Positions 8,550 to 18,450 of a stretch of 64,000 bases of DNA are shown one piece after another. The DNA comes from Lysobacteraceae bacterium (GTDB lineage: Bacteria; Pseudomonadota; Gammaproteobacteria; Xanthomonadales; BQJN01): assembly GCA_021604725.1 (NCBI GenBank), contig BQJN01000002.1, positions 19,241 through 83,240 on the forward strand. The letters run 5' to 3'. The position numbers and the translations under genes are program-made. Within the stretch, counting starts at the first letter, position 1; the number at the start of each line of letters is the position of its first letter. A model generated the notes under the pieces. It was given only the letters and a program-made list of their open reading frames with translations, had not been told where the DNA came from and ran no database searches.

Positions 8550-11500
8550 GTTTACACCCGGCAGGGATGGGTTCATTTCGTGGATGGCGCAGCACTCCAT
8601 TGCAGCCAACCTGTTGATGCTTTTGCTGATTGGTGGTGGCATCTGGACCGCCATCAACATTCAGAAAGAAGTACATCCAGAATTTGAGCTGGATATCGTC
8701 AGCGTCAGCGTGGGTTACCCGGGGGCAGCGCCAACCGAGGTTGAGCAGGGCATTCTGCGTCCGGTGGAAGAAGCCATCCGCGGCATTCAGGGTATTCGCG
8801 AGATCACCTCTACCGCACGAGAAGGGTCGGGCTCGGTGACGATCGAATTGGTCACCGGCATTGAGCGGATGAAGGTTTTCCAGGAAATCGACCAGGCGGT
8901 GAATCGCATTCGCACATTTCCTGACGACACCGAAAAACCCGAGGTTTCCCTGCGATCACAGCAGCGAGAAGTGATGTCGCTGGCTCTGTATGGAGACGTC
9001 GACGTCTGGACGCTTCGCAAGCTCAGTGAGCAACTACGCGACCGCTTGTTGAACGATCCCTACATCACTCAGGTAGAGCTCAGCAGGGCACTGGACTACG
9101 TGACCCATGTCGAGATCCCGCAACACCGCCTGCGTGAGTATGGCCTGACGCTAGGGCAGGTGGCGCAGATGATCCGCAACTCCAGCGAGGATGTGCCGGC
9201 CGGGGTGGTCGAAACCAATGCCGGCGAAGTTTTGCTGCGAATGAAGGAGCGCAGGCAGTGGTCTGATGAATTTGCCAACATTGAAATCATTTCTTCGGGT
9301 ACCGGCGCATCGGTCAAACTCGGCGACATTGCGACCATCACAGACGGCTTCGAAGAGGTTAGCTTCCACTCGCAGTTCAACCAGCAGTATTCGGCGCAGA
9401 TTGAGATTTACCGCGTTGGTAGGCAATCGCCGCAGGAAATCGCAGAACGAGTCCAAGCTGTCATGGCGGATTTCGAGACCACCCTGCCCAAAGGCGTGGC
9501 CTGGCGAATTGACGGAAACGCCGCGCGCGACTACGAGCAGCGACTGAACTTGTTGCTGGAAAATGGCTTCCTGGCCATTGGCATCGTGCTGTTGATCCTG
9601 GCCCTGTTCCTGGAATTTCGCCTGGCATTCTGGGTGATGATGGGCATGACCATCTCGTTTATTGGTGCCATCCTGTTCCTGCCGGTGGTGGGCGTGAGCA
9701 TCAACATGATTTCCATGTTTGCCTTCCTGGTGGTGCTCGGTATCGTGGTTGACGATGCCATCGTGGTCGGTGAAAACGTCTACGAGAACCGGCAAAAGGG
9801 GCTGGACCACATGACAGCGGCCATTGCAGGCACGCAGGAAATAGCCAAGCCAGTCACGGTCGCCATTATCACCACTATCGTGGCCTTTGTGCCCCTGTTG
9901 TTCATGCCCGGCACAACCGGCAAGTTCTGGTGGCCGTTGCCGGCCGTAGTCATCACGGTACTGGCCTTGTCCTTGATTGAGGCGCTGTACATCTTGCCCG
10001 CACACCTGGCGCACAGCAGCAGCAAGCCGCGCTCCGCCGTGGGTGTGCGTTTGCATGAGCTGCAACAAAGGTTTGCGCGGGCGTTTAGCCATTTCGTCAA
10101 TACACGCTACCGAAGTTTCCTCGACCTGTGCCTGAAACATCGCTACGTGACCATCACTGTGGCATTGGCCCTGTTGGTGGTCGTCGGTGGCTATGCCCGC
10201 AGCGGACACATGGGCATGATACTGATGCCACAGGTTGCCGCCGATGAAATCGAGGCGGGTATTCGTTTGCCCGTTGGCACCACGCCCGACCAGGCGGCCC
10301 GCGTAGCGCAACAAGTCACCGATGCCACGCTGCGAATGTTTGACGAACACGATCTGTATCAAGCGGCCCACGGCGTCAAGACCAATGTTCGGGGCGGCGC
10401 ATTTGTCGACGTTGAAATCGTGATGCGACCGCCGGATGAGCGAGACCTGTCGGCTGATGATGTCATTCAACTGTGGCGAGATCAGATTGGCGATATCGAA
10501 GGGGTTGATCAGATCACCTTCGAGGCGGAGCGTGGCCCGGGTGGGCATAGAAAAGAGATTGTGATTGATCTTAGCCATTCGGACATTGAAGTACTGGAAC
10601 TGGCGAGCCAGGCCCTGGTTGATCGACTTCGGGAGTTCGAAGACGCGGTCAACATCAACGACAACAGCAGCCGCGGCAAATTGCAGTTCGACTTCACCTT
10701 GCTACCGGAAGGGCGAAACCTTGGCTTAACCCCGGCAGATGTCGGCCAACAGGTTCGCGATGCGTTCTTCGGCGCGCTGGCCATGCGCCAGATTCGGGGC
10801 ACCAACGAAGTCGAAATACGCGTCAAGCTGCCGCGAGAAGACCGCAAAGACATCCAGACCTTCTCAGACCTGGTGATTTACACACCGGATGGCACCGAAG
10901 TGCCGTTGCTGGATGTTGTGGAATTGCGTCGCGGCGAGGCTTACAGTTCGATCAGCCGTCGGGACGGCCGGCGAGTGGTCAGTGTGGGCCTGGATGTCGA
11001 GCCAAAGCGCAATGTGTCACGCGTACTGGAGGCGATAAACACTCAAACGCTGCCGGAATTGCGCGCCAATCATCCCGGCTTGACCTGGTCCTTTGAAGGC
11101 AGCCAGGCTGAAATGCGCGAATCAACCGCCACGCTTTGGGGTGGGTTCGGCCTGGCCATGGCCGTGGTGTACGCTCTGCTGGCGGTGGCATTTGGCAGCT
11201 ATCTGCAGCCCATCATCGTCATGCTGGCCATTCCGTTTGGAATAATCGGTGCAGTCATCGGGCATATCCTGTTGGGTCATGACCTGTCACTGGTGAGTTT
11301 GATGGGAGTGATCGCCCTGTCAGGCGTGGTCATCAACGATGCGCTCATCATGATCGAATTGGCGAATCGTCAGCGAGGCAAAGTGTCTGCGTATGAAGCC
11401 ATTCATTCGGCCGGGCTGCGACGTTTCCGCCCCATCGTGCTGACCACCTTGACGACATTTGGCGGTCTGACCCCCATCATCCTGGAAACATCTCGCCAGG

Positions 11501-11661
11501 CCGCTCACCTGGTGCCAATGGCCATATCCCTGGGGTTTGGGATCGTCTTCGCTACCGCGATTATTCTTGTGCTCATCCCGTGTCTGTACATGATGCTGGA
11601 GGACATAAAGGAGCGTCGGGTAACAAGGCCTGAGCAGGGTGATGAGGTTGTTGTTCCTTAG
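8542..11661 (+). CDS. RND efflux transporter permease (AcrB/HAE1-like)
   Basis: ~1039 aa from ATG 8542, overlapping the adaptor stop; [51 protein letters not shown]. Confidence 0.95.
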   Translation: MSKFTPGRDGFISWMAQHSIAANLLMLLLIGGGIWTAINIQKEVHPEFELDIVSVSVGYPGAAPTEVEQGILRPVEEAIRGIQGIREITSTAREGSGSVTIELVTGIERMKVFQEIDQAVNRIRTFPDDTEKPEVSLRSQQREVMSLALYGDVDVWTLRKLSEQLRDRLLNDPYITQVELSRALDYVTHVEIPQHRLREYGLTLGQVAQMIRNSSEDVPAGVVETNAGEVLLRMKERRQWSDEFANIEIISSGTGASVKLGDIATITDGFEEVSFHSQFNQQYSAQIEIYRVGRQSPQEIAERVQAVMADFETTLPKGVAWRIDGNAARDYEQRLNLLLENGFLAIGIVLLILALFLEFRLAFWVMMGMTISFIGAILFLPVVGVSINMISMFAFLVVLGIVVDDAIVVGENVYENRQKGLDHMTAAIAGTQEIAKPVTVAIITTIVAFVPLLFMPGTTGKFWWPLPAVVITVLALSLIEALYILPAHLAHSSSKPRSAVGVRLHELQQRFARAFSHFVNTRYRSFLDLCLKHRYVTITVALALLVVVGGYARSGHMGMILMPQVAADEIEAGIRLPVGTTPDQAARVAQQVTDATLRMFDEHDLYQAAHGVKTNVRGGAFVDVEIVMRPPDERDLSADDVIQLWRDQIGDIEGVDQITFEAERGPGGHRKEIVIDLSHSDIEVLELASQALVDRLREFEDAVNINDNSSRGKLQFDFTLLPEGRNLGLTPADVGQQVRDAFFGALAMRQIRGTNEVEIRVKLPREDRKDIQTFSDLVIYTPDGTEVPLLDVVELRRGEAYSSISRRDGRRVVSVGLDVEPKRNVSRVLEAINTQTLPELRANHPGLTWSFEGSQAEMRESTATLWGGFGLAMAVVYALLAVAFGSYLQPIIVMLAIPFGIIGAVIGHILLGHDLSLVSLMGVIALSGVVINDALIMIELANRQRGKVSAYEAIHSAGLRRFRPIVLTTLTTFGGLTPIILETSRQAAHLVPMAISLGFGIVFATAIILVLIPCLYMMLEDIKERRVTRPEQGDEVVVP

Positions 11662-11744
11662 AGATTTGGACTGCGGGTTGGTTTTGGGTTCATTCAAGAG
11701 CGACAGCCAGTTGGTATCTTTGGGGGGCGGGCCAGTAGGGTAGT

Positions 11745-11960
11745 GGGGCGGCAACAACCGTCCATGGACCGCAGCCAGCCCGCACATCCATGTGCGGTCG
11801 TTCGCCGGGATCGAGTGATCAATATCACTCGTTCTGGGCCCAGCTCACCCATCCATGGCGCGGCGAACTACCTTCGAGTGAAAGCCCAGCCTCGACATCC
11901 ATGTCGAGTCGTTCGGCGCTTGTGGCGTGCCTTGGGGCACCCCACTACTACAGCGCCTCA
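11745..11960. repeat. intergenic array of modular hairpins (REP-like)
   Basis: CCGCACA-TCCA-TGTGCGG (11780-11797), CGAGTGAT-CAAT-ATCACTCG (11812-11831), CTCGACA-TCCA-TGTCGAG (~11893-11910), GTGCC-TTGG-GGCAC. Confidence 0.8.
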
Positions 11961-11968
11961 CCCTCATC

Positions 11969-13117
11969 CTAACGTGTGGTTGAATACCGCGGCGTCATCA
12001 CCAACGGTACAAAGAGCAAGAGGGCGGCGATTGCACCAATCAGCCCCACCGACACTACCGAATGGGTAATGGTCAGCGCCGTGATCGTTCCAGCGATCGC
12101 CGGGCCGCTGGCTGCTCCCAGGGCTTCGGTTCCTGGGGCCAGTGCCAGGACCTTGTTGCCATGGCGATCCTCGGCCAGGAAGCCAAGCAAATTTGCGATG
12201 CCGAAATTCCAGCCGAAGCCCCAAAGGGCAAGGCCAATGACGAAACTTGTCTGGCCATTGGATAACGCCAATAGCAGTAGTCCAAGCAGCTGCAGTACAG
12301 CGATACTTGCCAGGCGTAGCAGCGGTCGATTTGCTGAGCCCAGGGCGATGGCTGTCAGTGAGCCGGCGGCCTGAAAGACGATGGAGAGACTCAGGTAGCC
12401 CGCAATATCTGCCGATGCTAGACCCGACTCAGCACCGACTTTGGCGGCGAAGCCCCAGACTGCCCCCAAGTTGAGTGTGAACGCAAACAGACCCAACAGG
12501 GCCATCCAGGGCCTGCTCTGCCAGACGATCCCGGGTCGCCGGGCCTGGTCCAAATCGAGCTTCGGCAGCTGAAAGCTGGCCACTAAAGCTATCACGCCCA
12601 TGCCAGCCAGCAACCCCATCAGCAGCTTCCAAAGATCAGCGCCAACCTGGTCAGGCAGGGAAGCCAGAACAGCGCCAATGATGCACATGTTGGTAAAGGA
12701 GAAGATTGCGAATGCTCGTACCGGACTTGACTGCCGACCAAGCACTACGACGGCACAGGCATACAGCAAGCCATCGCCGGCACAGCCTATTGCAAAGCGC
12801 AGCGCCAGCAGTGTCTGGTAGTCGGTGATCGCGGCCGCTGCGAGGTTGCCCAAGGCGACTACTGCGGCACCGGCAAGTGCCAGTTTTCTTACGCCAATAC
12901 GACGCGTAAAGGCCAGTACCACTATTGAGGCGATGGCGATTCCGAACACTTCTGCGCCCATCAGCCAGCCCAATTGTTGATCGCTCAATTGCAGCAGGTC
13001 TGCGGCGGCCGACAACACCATCGGCGATAAATTGAACATCGCGGTGCCGGCAACGCCGATAACGATCGCGGCAAGCAGTTGGCTCAGCGGATATTTTTCT
13101 GACGAGTTGGTGTTCAC
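11969..13117 (-). CDS. MFS transporter
   Basis: 12-TM-type hydrophobic protein; likely GTG start at 13117 (VNTNSSEKYPLSQLLAAIVIGVAGTAMFNLSPM); the longer 516 aa ORF overlaps the divergent gene. Confidence 0.8.
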   Translation of the reverse strand: MNTNSSEKYPLSQLLAAIVIGVAGTAMFNLSPMVLSAAADLLQLSDQQLGWLMGAEVFGIAIASIVVLAFTRRIGVRKLALAGAAVVALGNLAAAAITDYQTLLALRFAIGCAGDGLLYACAVVVLGRQSSPVRAFAIFSFTNMCIIGAVLASLPDQVGADLWKLLMGLLAGMGVIALVASFQLPKLDLDQARRPGIVWQSRPWMALLGLFAFTLNLGAVWGFAAKVGAESGLASADIAGYLSLSIVFQAAGSLTAIALGSANRPLLRLASIAVLQLLGLLLLALSNGQTSFVIGLALWGFGWNFGIANLLGFLAEDRHGNKVLALAPGTEALGAASGPAIAGTITALTITHSVVSVGLIGAIAALLLFVPLVMTPRYSTTR

Positions 13118-13127
13118 ATTCGACGGC

Positions 13128-13145
13128 GTTAACGAAAACGTTAAC
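13128..13145. promoter_or_regulatory. perfect inverted repeat GTTAACG-AAAA-CGTTAAC, candidate operator
   Basis: 7-bp perfect arms in the divergent intergenic region between MFS and porin genes. Confidence 0.5.
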
Positions 13146-13201
13146 CTACCTGAGCACTCGCCCATTTGTAAGTATTTCCTTGGGATGGTTGGGAGTGGAG
13201 C

Positions 13202-14446
13202 TTGAAAGGCATCGTCAATATTTTTCTGGCAGCGGCGCTTGCCGGTGTCGGTGTCGCGACGGATGCCAGCGATGGCGCAGAAAACGCCGCTTCGCTCTAT
13301 GGTGAGCTTTCGATCCTGGAAGACTATGCAGACCCCACCTTGCGCAGCGGTCACGACCTGTTTCGTCCGCTCACGGACGCCATGGCGGGTTACTTCGATT
13401 TCAAGGACCGGTTGAGCGACAAGCAGGGACTGGCGTACACCATAGAGATCGCCCCGCAATTTCAGTGGGGACTGGATGGCGGCTATACCGCCAATAACGA
13501 AACCAATTTGATCTTGCAATGGGCGGCGGTTGATACGACCGATTCCAAACGCGGCAGCCTGTTGGCCTGGTACCAGTTCGCCAATACTTTAAGTGATCTC
13601 AACACCTCGCAGTTCATGGATCGAATCGGTGTCATCAGCCCGGTAAACGGTGGAGATACCGCGCCGGGCAGCGCCAACCAGCTGTGGCAGATGCTGGCCT
13701 GGGAGCAGTGGTTTGCCGATGAGGCGCTGCGCTTTGGCGTGGGCAAGCTGACGACACGAACATTTCTCAATCTCAATCGTTACGCCGTCAGCGACCGGGA
13801 AGATTTCTTCAGCCCGATGATCGTCAACAATCCGGTTTCGCCGTTCACTGCGCGAAATGGCATGGGGGCATTTGGTCAATACCATTTCGACACCTCCTAT
13901 CTGACCACCATGCTGCGTGAGGCTGATGGCACCAGTACCGATATCAGTTTCGACTCCATTGGCAGTGGCAAGTGGGAAGGTGCGGTAGAGCTTGGTTTGA
14001 CGCCTCAGGTGGCGGGGCTGGGACAGGGCTATTACCGCTTCACCGCCTATTACACCGACGACATCGGTGCCGGTGTCGATCTGCAACCCCATGGTTGGTC
14101 TGCAGCGCTGAGTTTCGACCAGGACTTTGGTGACAAATATGCCGGGCTCGTGCGTTATGCCTGGGCCAGCGAACGCTATCGTGCGTTCAAACAGCGGATC
14201 GCTATCGGCGCACAAATCAAAGCTCCATTGCAGTTTGAAAATGACCGCATTGGGGTTGCCGCCTGGTGGGCCGAATCCAGCGCCGCTCAGTTGGGCAATG
14301 AGACCGGTCTGGAGCTGTTCTGGAAACTCCAGTTGGCGCCATACCTGGAGTTCACTCCTGACTTGCAAGTGATCTTCAACCCGCAGCAAGACACCACGCG
14401 AGATGTGGTCTATGTCGCCAACCTTCGATTGCGCGTCGTTTTGTAG
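13202..14446 (+). CDS. OprB-like carbohydrate porin family protein
   Basis: 414 aa; signal peptide; QLWQMLAWEQWFADEALRFGVGKLTTRTFLNLNRYA…; C-terminal beta-strand LRLRVVL. Confidence 0.65.
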   Translation: MKGIVNIFLAAALAGVGVATDASDGAENAASLYGELSILEDYADPTLRSGHDLFRPLTDAMAGYFDFKDRLSDKQGLAYTIEIAPQFQWGLDGGYTANNETNLILQWAAVDTTDSKRGSLLAWYQFANTLSDLNTSQFMDRIGVISPVNGGDTAPGSANQLWQMLAWEQWFADEALRFGVGKLTTRTFLNLNRYAVSDREDFFSPMIVNNPVSPFTARNGMGAFGQYHFDTSYLTTMLREADGTSTDISFDSIGSGKWEGAVELGLTPQVAGLGQGYYRFTAYYTDDIGAGVDLQPHGWSAALSFDQDFGDKYAGLVRYAWASERYRAFKQRIAIGAQIKAPLQFENDRIGVAAWWAESSAAQLGNETGLELFWKLQLAPYLEFTPDLQVIFNPQQDTTRDVVYVANLRLRVVL

Positions 14447-14474
14447 GTGGATCTATTTATCGTTTATTGAGGAC

Positions 14475-15740
14475 ATGGAAATGAATCGAAACAAACTAGT
14501 ACTGGGCCTGCTGGCCAGCTTGTCATCCGGACTCTGCATGGCGCAAATGGGCGCGGCCGATACGCCGGAAGAGATTGATCCTATCGATCCGGGTGAGGAG
14601 CCCGTGGTTCACTTGAATCCTGACGATCCCACCTATGACGTATGGAAAAAAGTCCGTGACGATATTCAAGAGGGGCGAGACCCGGGGCCGATCAATGTGC
14701 AGCGCTTTGAAGGCCATGTGCCGTGGGTTGGCATTCCGACCTTTTTTCACTTGCCGGTTGCGCTGACAACCAAAGACCTCGAGGTCGGAAAGGTCGAAGT
14801 GGCGATCATGGGGGCCGAGTTGATTGGAGACATGCGAGCGCGTTCCTGGGGTCCACAGGAAATGCGTAACCCGCATCGATCGGAGGTCTACCACAACTGG
14901 GGCAGCATGACGATGCCGGAACTCGATTCAGGGGTGACAGCACTGCAAGAGTTGACGGTGGTCGACTACGGCGATGCGCCGATTGAGCCGATGAGCATTG
15001 AGCGCACCATTCCGCTGGTCCGGGAGTATGTTCGTGACATCGCCAGCGTTGAGATCGAACCTGGAAAACGAACCATTCCGATCATTATTGGTGGTGGGCA
15101 TGCCTTGATGTATCCCGATGCGGCCGGGTTGACAGATGTTTATGGCAAGAAGAACCTCAGCATTATTCACTTCGACGCCCATGCCGACCAGGCACCGGTG
15201 GGCTTTGGTCATTTTGTGACGCATGGGAATCCGGTACGGCAATTGGTTGAGGGCGGATTCATCGAAGGCAACGATGTGATTCAGGTTGGCCTGCGTGGAC
15301 CTAACTCGACAGACCTAAGTGGGGTGGAGTGGAACCGCACCAACAACCTTCGCTACTACATGATGGCGGAAGTGGAGGTTCGTGGTTGGCAGGCGGTAAT
15401 GGAGGATATCCTCAAAGACGTACGAGACGTTGGCAAGCCATTGTTCGTTTCATTTGATGTTGATGTGATTGATCCGGCGTTTATTCCTGGCACCTCAACG
15501 CCCGAGCCGGGTGGCATGTATATGCGAGAAGCGTTGCCGTTGATGCGCCGTCTCTGCGCAGAGAATCAGGTCGTTGGCGTGGAGATCGTCGAATTAAGAC
15601 CGGACTCAGACCCTGGCTACACGACCATGCTCAATGCGAAGGCGATACTACGCCAATGCTTGAACGGGCTGGCGATGCGCAAGAAGGGTCTAACCGAGCC
15701 GGGCTATATGCACCCGCATATGGTCGACGACGGCCAATAA
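14475..15740 (+). CDS. secreted agmatinase/arginase-family ureohydrolase
   Basis: GGGHALMYPDA, HFDAHAD, SFDVDVIDP metal-binding motifs; N-terminal signal peptide MEMNRNKLVLGLLASLSSGLCMAQ. Confidence 0.85.
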   Translation: MEMNRNKLVLGLLASLSSGLCMAQMGAADTPEEIDPIDPGEEPVVHLNPDDPTYDVWKKVRDDIQEGRDPGPINVQRFEGHVPWVGIPTFFHLPVALTTKDLEVGKVEVAIMGAELIGDMRARSWGPQEMRNPHRSEVYHNWGSMTMPELDSGVTALQELTVVDYGDAPIEPMSIERTIPLVREYVRDIASVEIEPGKRTIPIIIGGGHALMYPDAAGLTDVYGKKNLSIIHFDAHADQAPVGFGHFVTHGNPVRQLVEGGFIEGNDVIQVGLRGPNSTDLSGVEWNRTNNLRYYMMAEVEVRGWQAVMEDILKDVRDVGKPLFVSFDVDVIDPAFIPGTSTPEPGGMYMREALPLMRRLCAENQVVGVEIVELRPDSDPGYTTMLNAKAILRQCLNGLAMRKKGLTEPGYMHPHMVDDGQ

Positions 15741-15841
15741 GGTTGACGGTATCGAGCACGGCCATGGATTGGCTGGCTTGATGTTGATGGTTTGGCAACT
15801 TTCTGCAGTGGACTCACTGTGTCCAGGGTGCGCGAGCGTCG

Positions 15842-17458
15842 CTAGTCCCAGGTAGCCCTCACTTGAAGGCCGGCTTTGCGCAGGCCGTCGATTAGATCAG
15901 CGACCAGTTCGTCTTCGGCAATGAAACAGCTGATGAAGCGCTTGCCATGGTCGACAAAGTCGGGTCGTAGCTTCAGTAGCTCCGCCAACTCAGGTTTGGC
16001 ATGATCGGTCATCCCCAATTGCCCCATGCAACTGGCGCGCATCAACGGCTGCCAGAACAGTGCTGCGGGCTTGAGCTGACGGGCCAAATCCAGCGCTTCA
16101 TGGTATTGACGATCGCGAACGGCCTTGAAAACCATCGGGTAGTCGAAGTAGGCCGGGTGTCCGTCCATGGTTTGCAGCAGCTCACGCAACAATCCGCAGG
16201 CACGGTCCCAATCACCAGCGAACCCCAACAACACCGCCGCGTCGGCGCGGTACGAGGCTGGGGTCGTTTGGTCGTTGATGATGGCGTCGGCAATGCCGCG
16301 CAATTGCTCCAGTTTGCGTTGCTGTAACAAGGTGAATCCGTAGGAGATACGGCAGGGCGCACACTCGGGCGCCAACTCTAGTGCTTTTTGCTGCAGCGCC
16401 ACCACCGATCGAAGCTGGCTTGCTTCGTCGGTATAGCCGAATGCCCAGGCGGCCCGTCGCAAGTCGCCCAACATGGACAATACCAGCGGGTTTTCGGGCT
16501 CTAGCTCAACGGCACGTTCCAAGGAAGCCCTGGCCTGTGCGTAGGACGGTGCCGACGTTTTGTGCAGGTAGTGGTGAAAACGCAGGATGGACTCATAGAC
16601 TCGGAAATCGCTGTCGGCACTGGCCCCCAGCTCACTGCGCAAATTTCGACCGAGAACACCGGTGAAAATGTCAGCAGATTGCGAAATGACCTGCTGCGCA
16701 ATCGTTGTTTGCAGGTCTAACAGGCCGGCGGTGTCTAAATCGCGGTCAAAGCGATCTGCCCAGCATTCACGGTGTAGAAAATGGTCGTACAGTCTTGCAT
16801 TGACTCTCAAATTGGAGCCATCGCGCCTAACACTGCCTTCCAGAAAGAAGCGGACGCCCATTTTGCCCATTGCGTCCAAGTCAGGGGTGGAGTCGACGTG
16901 TGGCTCGATTGCGTGACGCGAGACCACACGCAGTTCGGGAATTCGTGTCAGGATCTGGATCAGCTCTTCTCTCAAGCCATCAGCCAGCCAGGCTTCGCTT
17001 TGATGTTCGCTATGGTCGGCAAAAGGCAATACGGCAACGCCGGTTGGCCCGGCGGCGGACATTGCGCTGGCTGGCGGCGCGGCTTTGCTGCGAATATGAA
17101 AACTTGGCTGGTACCGGCCTTTAGGTATGGTAATGACCACCGGGTCCAACATGCCGGCGCTCAAGTAATACGCATCAAGCGCGCGCCTGAGCTTGCCGAC
17201 CTCAATGCGTACGATGGCATCGTTGGCCGGGTCGAAGTCGGCACCGCGTGCCAGCACTTCATGTGCCAGCAAGCGTTGGGTCAGCGGCTCGGTGGGTTGC
17301 GCCCGTGCAGCATGCACCATGAAACTCAGGAGCTTGCGCGAGCGATCTGAGGCTCGGAACGTCCGCACCTCAAGCAGCCTGGACAACTGTGCAATCACTG
17401 GATCGTCAGTTGCTGTCAACTTTTCTGAAGCGGTGTCAGGCTGATGCTGTGTGACCAT
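15842..17458 (-). CDS. TPR protein with CadC/adenylate-cyclase-type N-terminal region and TolB-like FlgO segment
   Basis: FDPANDAIVRIEVGKLRRALDAYY…ITIPKGRYQPSF; VAVLPFADHSEHQSEAWLADGLREELIQILTRIPELRVVSR; TPR-like C-terminus. Confidence 0.7.
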   Translation of the reverse strand: MVTQHQPDTASEKLTATDDPVIAQLSRLLEVRTFRASDRSRKLLSFMVHAARAQPTEPLTQRLLAHEVLARGADFDPANDAIVRIEVGKLRRALDAYYLSAGMLDPVVITIPKGRYQPSFHIRSKAAPPASAMSAAGPTGVAVLPFADHSEHQSEAWLADGLREELIQILTRIPELRVVSRHAIEPHVDSTPDLDAMGKMGVRFFLEGSVRRDGSNLRVNARLYDHFLHRECWADRFDRDLDTAGLLDLQTTIAQQVISQSADIFTGVLGRNLRSELGASADSDFRVYESILRFHHYLHKTSAPSYAQARASLERAVELEPENPLVLSMLGDLRRAAWAFGYTDEASQLRSVVALQQKALELAPECAPCRISYGFTLLQQRKLEQLRGIADAIINDQTTPASYRADAAVLLGFAGDWDRACGLLRELLQTMDGHPAYFDYPMVFKAVRDRQYHEALDLARQLKPAALFWQPLMRASCMGQLGMTDHAKPELAELLKLRPDFVDHGKRFISCFIAEDELVADLIDGLRKAGLQVRATWD

Positions 17459-17597
17459 GTAAGTGATTGTAACCAGAACGGCCATCGAACGCGCCAGCAA
17501 CCGTTGCGTGCCGATGTCTGCTTGAAGAGGTTGACCGATGCAAGCTACGAAAAGCAGCCTTTTTGGCGCACAGGACGGTGGTCTATATTGTTTCCGG

Positions 17598-18068
17598 TCA
17601 GAAGCCGTAGCCGACGCTTACGCCAAAATAGCTTGTATTGCTGCCATCCTCGATGAAATCGAAACTGGCAATGGGGCCAACCGTCCAGTCATCGAAATGC
17701 CAATCGTAGCCGAGGCTGATTTGCCAGAGGAACAATGTCTTGTTGTTCTTCAGCTTGGTTTCAGCGCCTGGCCCGGTAGCGACTTTCCAGCCGTTATCGA
17801 AAAATTTTGCGGCCGCGAACCCGTATGCGGCCAGATCGAAGTCGCCGCGCACCTGCTCGACGAAAACCACCGCTGAATAGCCATTGTCGAAGGTATAGGC
17901 GTAATCGACACCCAAATAGACCGAACTTTCGCCGTCGTGCCACGCCGCGCCCGTCGCCATGGCGATGTGGTGCGGATGCTTGTCATCGCCGGCCGCCAAC
18001 GCGAAAGAGCCTGCGAATGCCCAGATCGCTGTGATGAGCAGGCAATATGCGAGTTGCTTTGATGGCAT
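17598..18068 (-). CDS. hypothetical outer-membrane beta-barrel-like protein
   Basis: Signal peptide MPSKQLAYCLLITAIWAFAGSFALA; alternating beta-strands; C-terminal aromatic (VGYGF). Confidence 0.55.
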   Translation of the reverse strand: MPSKQLAYCLLITAIWAFAGSFALAAGDDKHPHHIAMATGAAWHDGESSVYLGVDYAYTFDNGYSAVVFVEQVRGDFDLAAYGFAAAKFFDNGWKVATGPGAETKLKNNKTLFLWQISLGYDWHFDDWTVGPIASFDFIEDGSNTSYFGVSVGYGF

Positions 18069-18169
18069 ATCAGTTCCAGAGCTGAGAATCACCGAATTGC
18101 AGTTACCAGCCGTGCCCGGTGGCATGGGGTGTTCATGTCACAGCGGCTGTTCGACAGCTGTTGCCGCTC

Positions 18170-18450
18170 AGACCGTGGACGCTTTGGCTAACAAACCCCA
18201 CCCAAGTTCCGGAGAACTTGGGTGGGAGCGTGGTGTCGGTGGAGACTTCGGGTTTGATGCCCACTTCTGCAGTTTCGCGACAACCTTCTGTGTGGTCGAG
18301 GCTGTTGCGAAACCACAGCCGACGCGATACATGGATGTATCGCTCATTTCGATGGGCCCTAAGCCATTGAAATGTAAGGAACCCGATAACCGCGCTTCTC
18401 GGGTTCCGCGGTGTTGCTAGTCCAGGATGGACTATTGCAACACCCTCTGG
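18170..18450. repeat. intergenic array of hairpins (same family)
   Basis: CCCACCCAAGTTC-CGGA-GAACTTGGGTGGG (18197-18226), GCGATACA-TGGA-TGTATCGC (18324-18343), GGAACCCGA…TCGGGTTCC (18378-18407), GGTGTTGC…GCAACACC (18410-18444). Confidence 0.8.

Noticed and set aside
9151-10578. 475 aa antisense ORF within the RND permease gene
   Set aside because: Mirror ORF produced by GC-rich codon bias; His/Gln/Asp-rich with no domain-like character
13118-13519. N-terminal extension of the MFS ORF
   Set aside because: Overlaps the divergent porin gene and a candidate operator; GTG at 13117 gives a typical MFS N-terminus
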